Source: Anseranas semipalmata (lineage: Eukaryota; Chordata; Aves; Anseriformes; Anseranatidae). Taken from it: 64,000 nucleotides of DNA. Position 1 is the first letter of the stretch. The number at the start of each line of letters is the position of its first letter. The position numbers and the translations under genes were made by a program. The stretch is taken from NCBI GenBank assembly GCA_013399115.1, contig VXAA01003156.1:608162-672161 (forward strand), in the 5' to 3' direction. The notes beneath the pieces were generated by a model. It did no database searches, was not told where the DNA came from, and saw only the letters and a program-made list of their open reading frames with translations. This document shows positions 61,073 through 64,000 of the stretch, piece by piece.

Positions 61073-63936
61073 GTAACTTTATGTATGCAGTATATTTTGT
61101 AAGATTGTGCTGCTGAAGTTTTTTGAACCTTTGAACTGGCTTTCCTACTGTTAGTCTCTCCTCACCCTAGTATTACAATTTTGTATCTTCAGTTAGTGAA
61201 AAACCATCAATTTCAAACCTGTTGAATACAGAAAACCATTTGGTATTTTGACCAAATTCTTTCTTGAGTGTGACAACAACAACAAAAAGAACTTCCTAAT
61301 GTAGAGGTGTTTCTAATATATTTGGATCTTTACATTTTTATATGGTGATATGCATTGTTACTAGTGTTGATATCTAGATTTAGCTGTAAGCCTTCAACCA
61401 ATGTCTTGGAATGAGCACCTTTCAGATGCCTCAGATCCACCTGCAGCATAGCTTGTCTATTTAGGCCATTGTTTTGTTTCTGTTTCTTTCTGGTAGTGTC
61501 ACTGACCTAAGCAATTCTGCCTCTTCCTGCCCTTATACTTTCCACTCTCCCTCCCTGCTCAGCTGTGCAGCCACAGCACAGGGTAGGAACAAGTACTGCG
61601 GCAAGGTTAAACGGGTCTAGTGTTGAAAATCTGAGCAGGGTTTGGTTTACGTATCTTTCATAAGGGACAAGAATTGAGGAAAAAATAAAAATTAAAAAAT
61701 TAAAAAGCCAAATATTAACTCTTTTTATGTCTTTTCCAAGACTCATGTTTCTGGCAGGGGATGGCAGCAGGAAAGGAGGTTTAATTGGAAGAATGGAACT
61801 GCAACAGAGGGACCTTGGTGGCAGGATTCACATGTAGCACCTTTGTTTCATTCCTTAATCTCCATCAGCCAGTAAGGGGAGTCGGAGAGAAGGCGGGGTG
61901 ACCCAGTTGAATGAAACCTGGTAGAGCATTTAGCTATGGGGTTCTTGGTGGTCAGCAAAGTCAAGGAGTGTGGTGAAATGCCTAGGCTCTGCCCTCTTAA
62001 ATGCATGCATGACTGGGGCGAACCCACCGAGGCACTATGGCTTCCTGGCCACTCCTGTGTTGCCAGGCCTCCTGGGACCCCTACACTACTCGCTCAAACC
62101 TGGTGTAGTAGAGGAGAGCTGAGGTGCTGGTGTTGTACAAGACAGAAGTGAAGGATAGAGGGGGGCACCCCACAGCAGTGCCAGCTCAGGGCACAATACA
62201 GCATTGCCAGCTATGCTGGCAATTACGGCTATGCCAGCTGCTCAGCAGCCAGAATGTCACTGTATCGATGGCAGCTGAAAATTGTGATCTTTATGAGAAT
62301 GTCTGACTATGTGAATGTTGTTACAATTTTTGCTACCAGTGAGCCACTAGGTTATCCTTTATGGTTCTGCTGTGACCTGCAAGTAGCCAGTTGACAAATT
62401 CTTATCTACTGAAGTAGATAGATACCTTTTTATCAGTATCAGTGTTTATTTTTGTAACATAAATGATAATGATGTAAAAATTGAAAGGTGAACCTCTATT
62501 GTTGAGCATGAGGATTTTGTCTTCTCTCCTTCTCCTGCCCCCAAAAAATAGCAGTTTTCTGAGACATTGCCCCTCTTTGATCTCTTGTTGTGTTAGTTGG
62601 TAGAAGCAAAAAGTGCTTAGCTTTCTATTGCTAAAAAGAAAGTAAACCAGAATAATACTTAATCCAAAAAGACTTCATTACAATGTTTGAGTTAGTCATT
62701 GACCTGAGAGCTGGGAAGGCTTTTGTTTGTTCCTTTTAAGCCTTTCCCCACCCCAGTCAGAGAATGTAATGGCTTGACATTAACAAACTGCTTGATTGCC
62801 TGGAACGCTTGTTTGTACACAGAAGTCCAGAACACTCGTGACTCATTTTCCCTCAAGTAAATTGCTAAACTCATGCAAAGAAGGCTAACTTTAGTGTCCT
62901 GGCCTTGCTTATGAGCCTCAGTAGCCTTGATTTTGAAACTGAATGTGCTGCTTGATTAACTCACTGCTCTAACAAATCTCACTTCTCTCTGCAGTAATTT
63001 TTTTCATATGAGTTCTTTGGGGTTCGTCTGTTTGGATTTGTGCACAAGAGGGGAGCAGGTCAGGCCATAGTGTACGTTATACAAGTTGAGGAAAGCATAA
63101 TTTTCTGTTGCCTGAGAAAGATATTCATGTTCTCTGTCATAAGAGACCTTCCAGAAAAGGAACCCACCCCCAAATGAAACAAACTCCAATTTCATTTTCT
63201 GTTTTTCCTGGCCTCATTTGAATGTGTTCATTTTAGTATATAACTTGCATAATGTTTAATAGAGGACACCAGCTTGTTTGGTCATTTTCTCTTCTCAGAA
63301 CTGGATGTTCTGATGCCAGGACACAGTGTTTCATCTTTCCCTTTTGTGCCCAAGGATGATTATTCTTTTCTTCTCCAACACTATTTTCTAAATTGTAAAA
63401 AGAATTCTTGACCATCCCTTTCTTTTTGATTCCTTCCCCATGTTTTTCTTCTAAAGCTGCAAGACCATTAGGTTTTCATGTTCTATATGTCTCTTTCAGC
63501 AGATGAGTATATACACTCAATATATATGCAGAACTATTTTTTTTGCAGTCACATACACTCACACTCAAGTGTGAGTATTGTTCCGTGGATATCTCAGTAG
63601 TTTGTTTGAAGACATTTTGTACAGAAGTAATTAGATATCTGAAGAAGAGACATGGTTTCTGGCAGAGGACTTATGATAATGTAGTACAAGGAAAGCCCTG
63701 GCCTGCTGTGTTTTACTGACTTATTTTGGGATAAATATAATTTTAAATTTAAGTTAATTCCTATATGACAGAAGTCGTCATCTGAATTAGCTCTGTGATG
63801 TGTCCATACCATCTTTTTTATTTTTATTTTTTATTAATTTAGGCTGTTGAAAATAACACTTTATGCAAGTACAGCTCTCTGAAGTAAACTAAGTTTGAGG
63901 AAAAAATCTGGTTCACATAGTTCTACTGTGTGCGTG
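61073..63936 (+). other. USP54: Start of the next USP54 intron (incomplete)
   Basis: Begins with donor GTAACT. No following USP54 exon was found before the window ends. A GC-richer stretch at about 61900-62310 contrasts with its flanks but matches nothing I know. Confidence 0.75.
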
Positions 63937-64000
63937 TGTTGTGGTTTAACCCAGCAGGCAGCTAAGCACCACACATCCATTCGCTCACCCCCCAGTCCTC
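63937..64000 (+). mobile_element. Start of an avian-type LTR (endogenous retrovirus), cut by the window edge
   Basis: Begins TGTTGTGGTTTAACCCAGCA and continues with a GGCAGCTAAGCACCACACA block and a CGCTCACCCCCC-like block. This is how I remember the start of a widespread avian LTR family. It has the TG terminus expected of an LTR. The internal part, far end and target-site duplication cannot be seen. Confidence 0.65.

Noticed and set aside
1..64000. Search for CRISPR arrays, operons, toxin-antitoxin or phage-like systems
   Set aside because: The DNA is vertebrate with intron-split coding. No spaced direct repeats, ribosome-binding sites or clustered prokaryotic frames are present.

Overview
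The window is vertebrate nuclear DNA, most likely from a bird. It has compact split exons with consensus splice sites and AT-rich introns. It carries a truncated CR1 LINE that conceptually translates to CR1 reverse-transcriptase motifs, and at its right edge the start of an LTR of a type I recall from birds. Interspersed-repeat density is low. Two single N bases (394 and 34887) sit in homopolymers, as in a draft assembly. The species cannot be fixed from the sequence alone.

The only protein-coding gene I can support is USP54 (ubiquitin carboxyl-terminal hydrolase 54) on the + strand. Fifteen coding exons run from the ATG at 23506 to 61072 and give 791 complete codons plus one base of codon 792. 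Every junction was checked for splice sites and reading phase. Coding exons 1-9 (23506-48888) encode the USP catalytic fold: Cys box (Cys42), CxxC/CxxxC zinc-ribbon-like cysteines, His box (His302) and a following Asp pair. Coding exons 10-15 (52035-61072) encode a Ser-rich, probably disordered linker and the start of a charged coiled coil. Human USP54 is about 1,680 residues from memory, so roughly the C-terminal half lies beyond the right edge.

Layout: 1-23,400 has no coding exon I can support and is either 5' flank or a long 5' intron. It holds small GC/CpG-rich patches, poly-T tracts and a short perfect palindrome. 23,506-48,888 holds the catalytic-domain exons, with a 10.4-kb intron (26340-36691) and the minus-strand CR1 in the intron after coding exon 5. 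52,035-61,072 holds the linker exons, including one GC-AG intron. 61,073-64,000 is the start of another intron, ending in a partial LTR.

The most notable non-genic items are a 28-bp-stem, 20-nt-loop inverted repeat of pre-miRNA size (55032-55107), a CpG-dense patch between coding exons 1 and 2 (about 25805-26025), and the GC-AG intron at 56461. I found no CRISPR array, operon, phage or other microbial system, and no convincing new multi-gene system.
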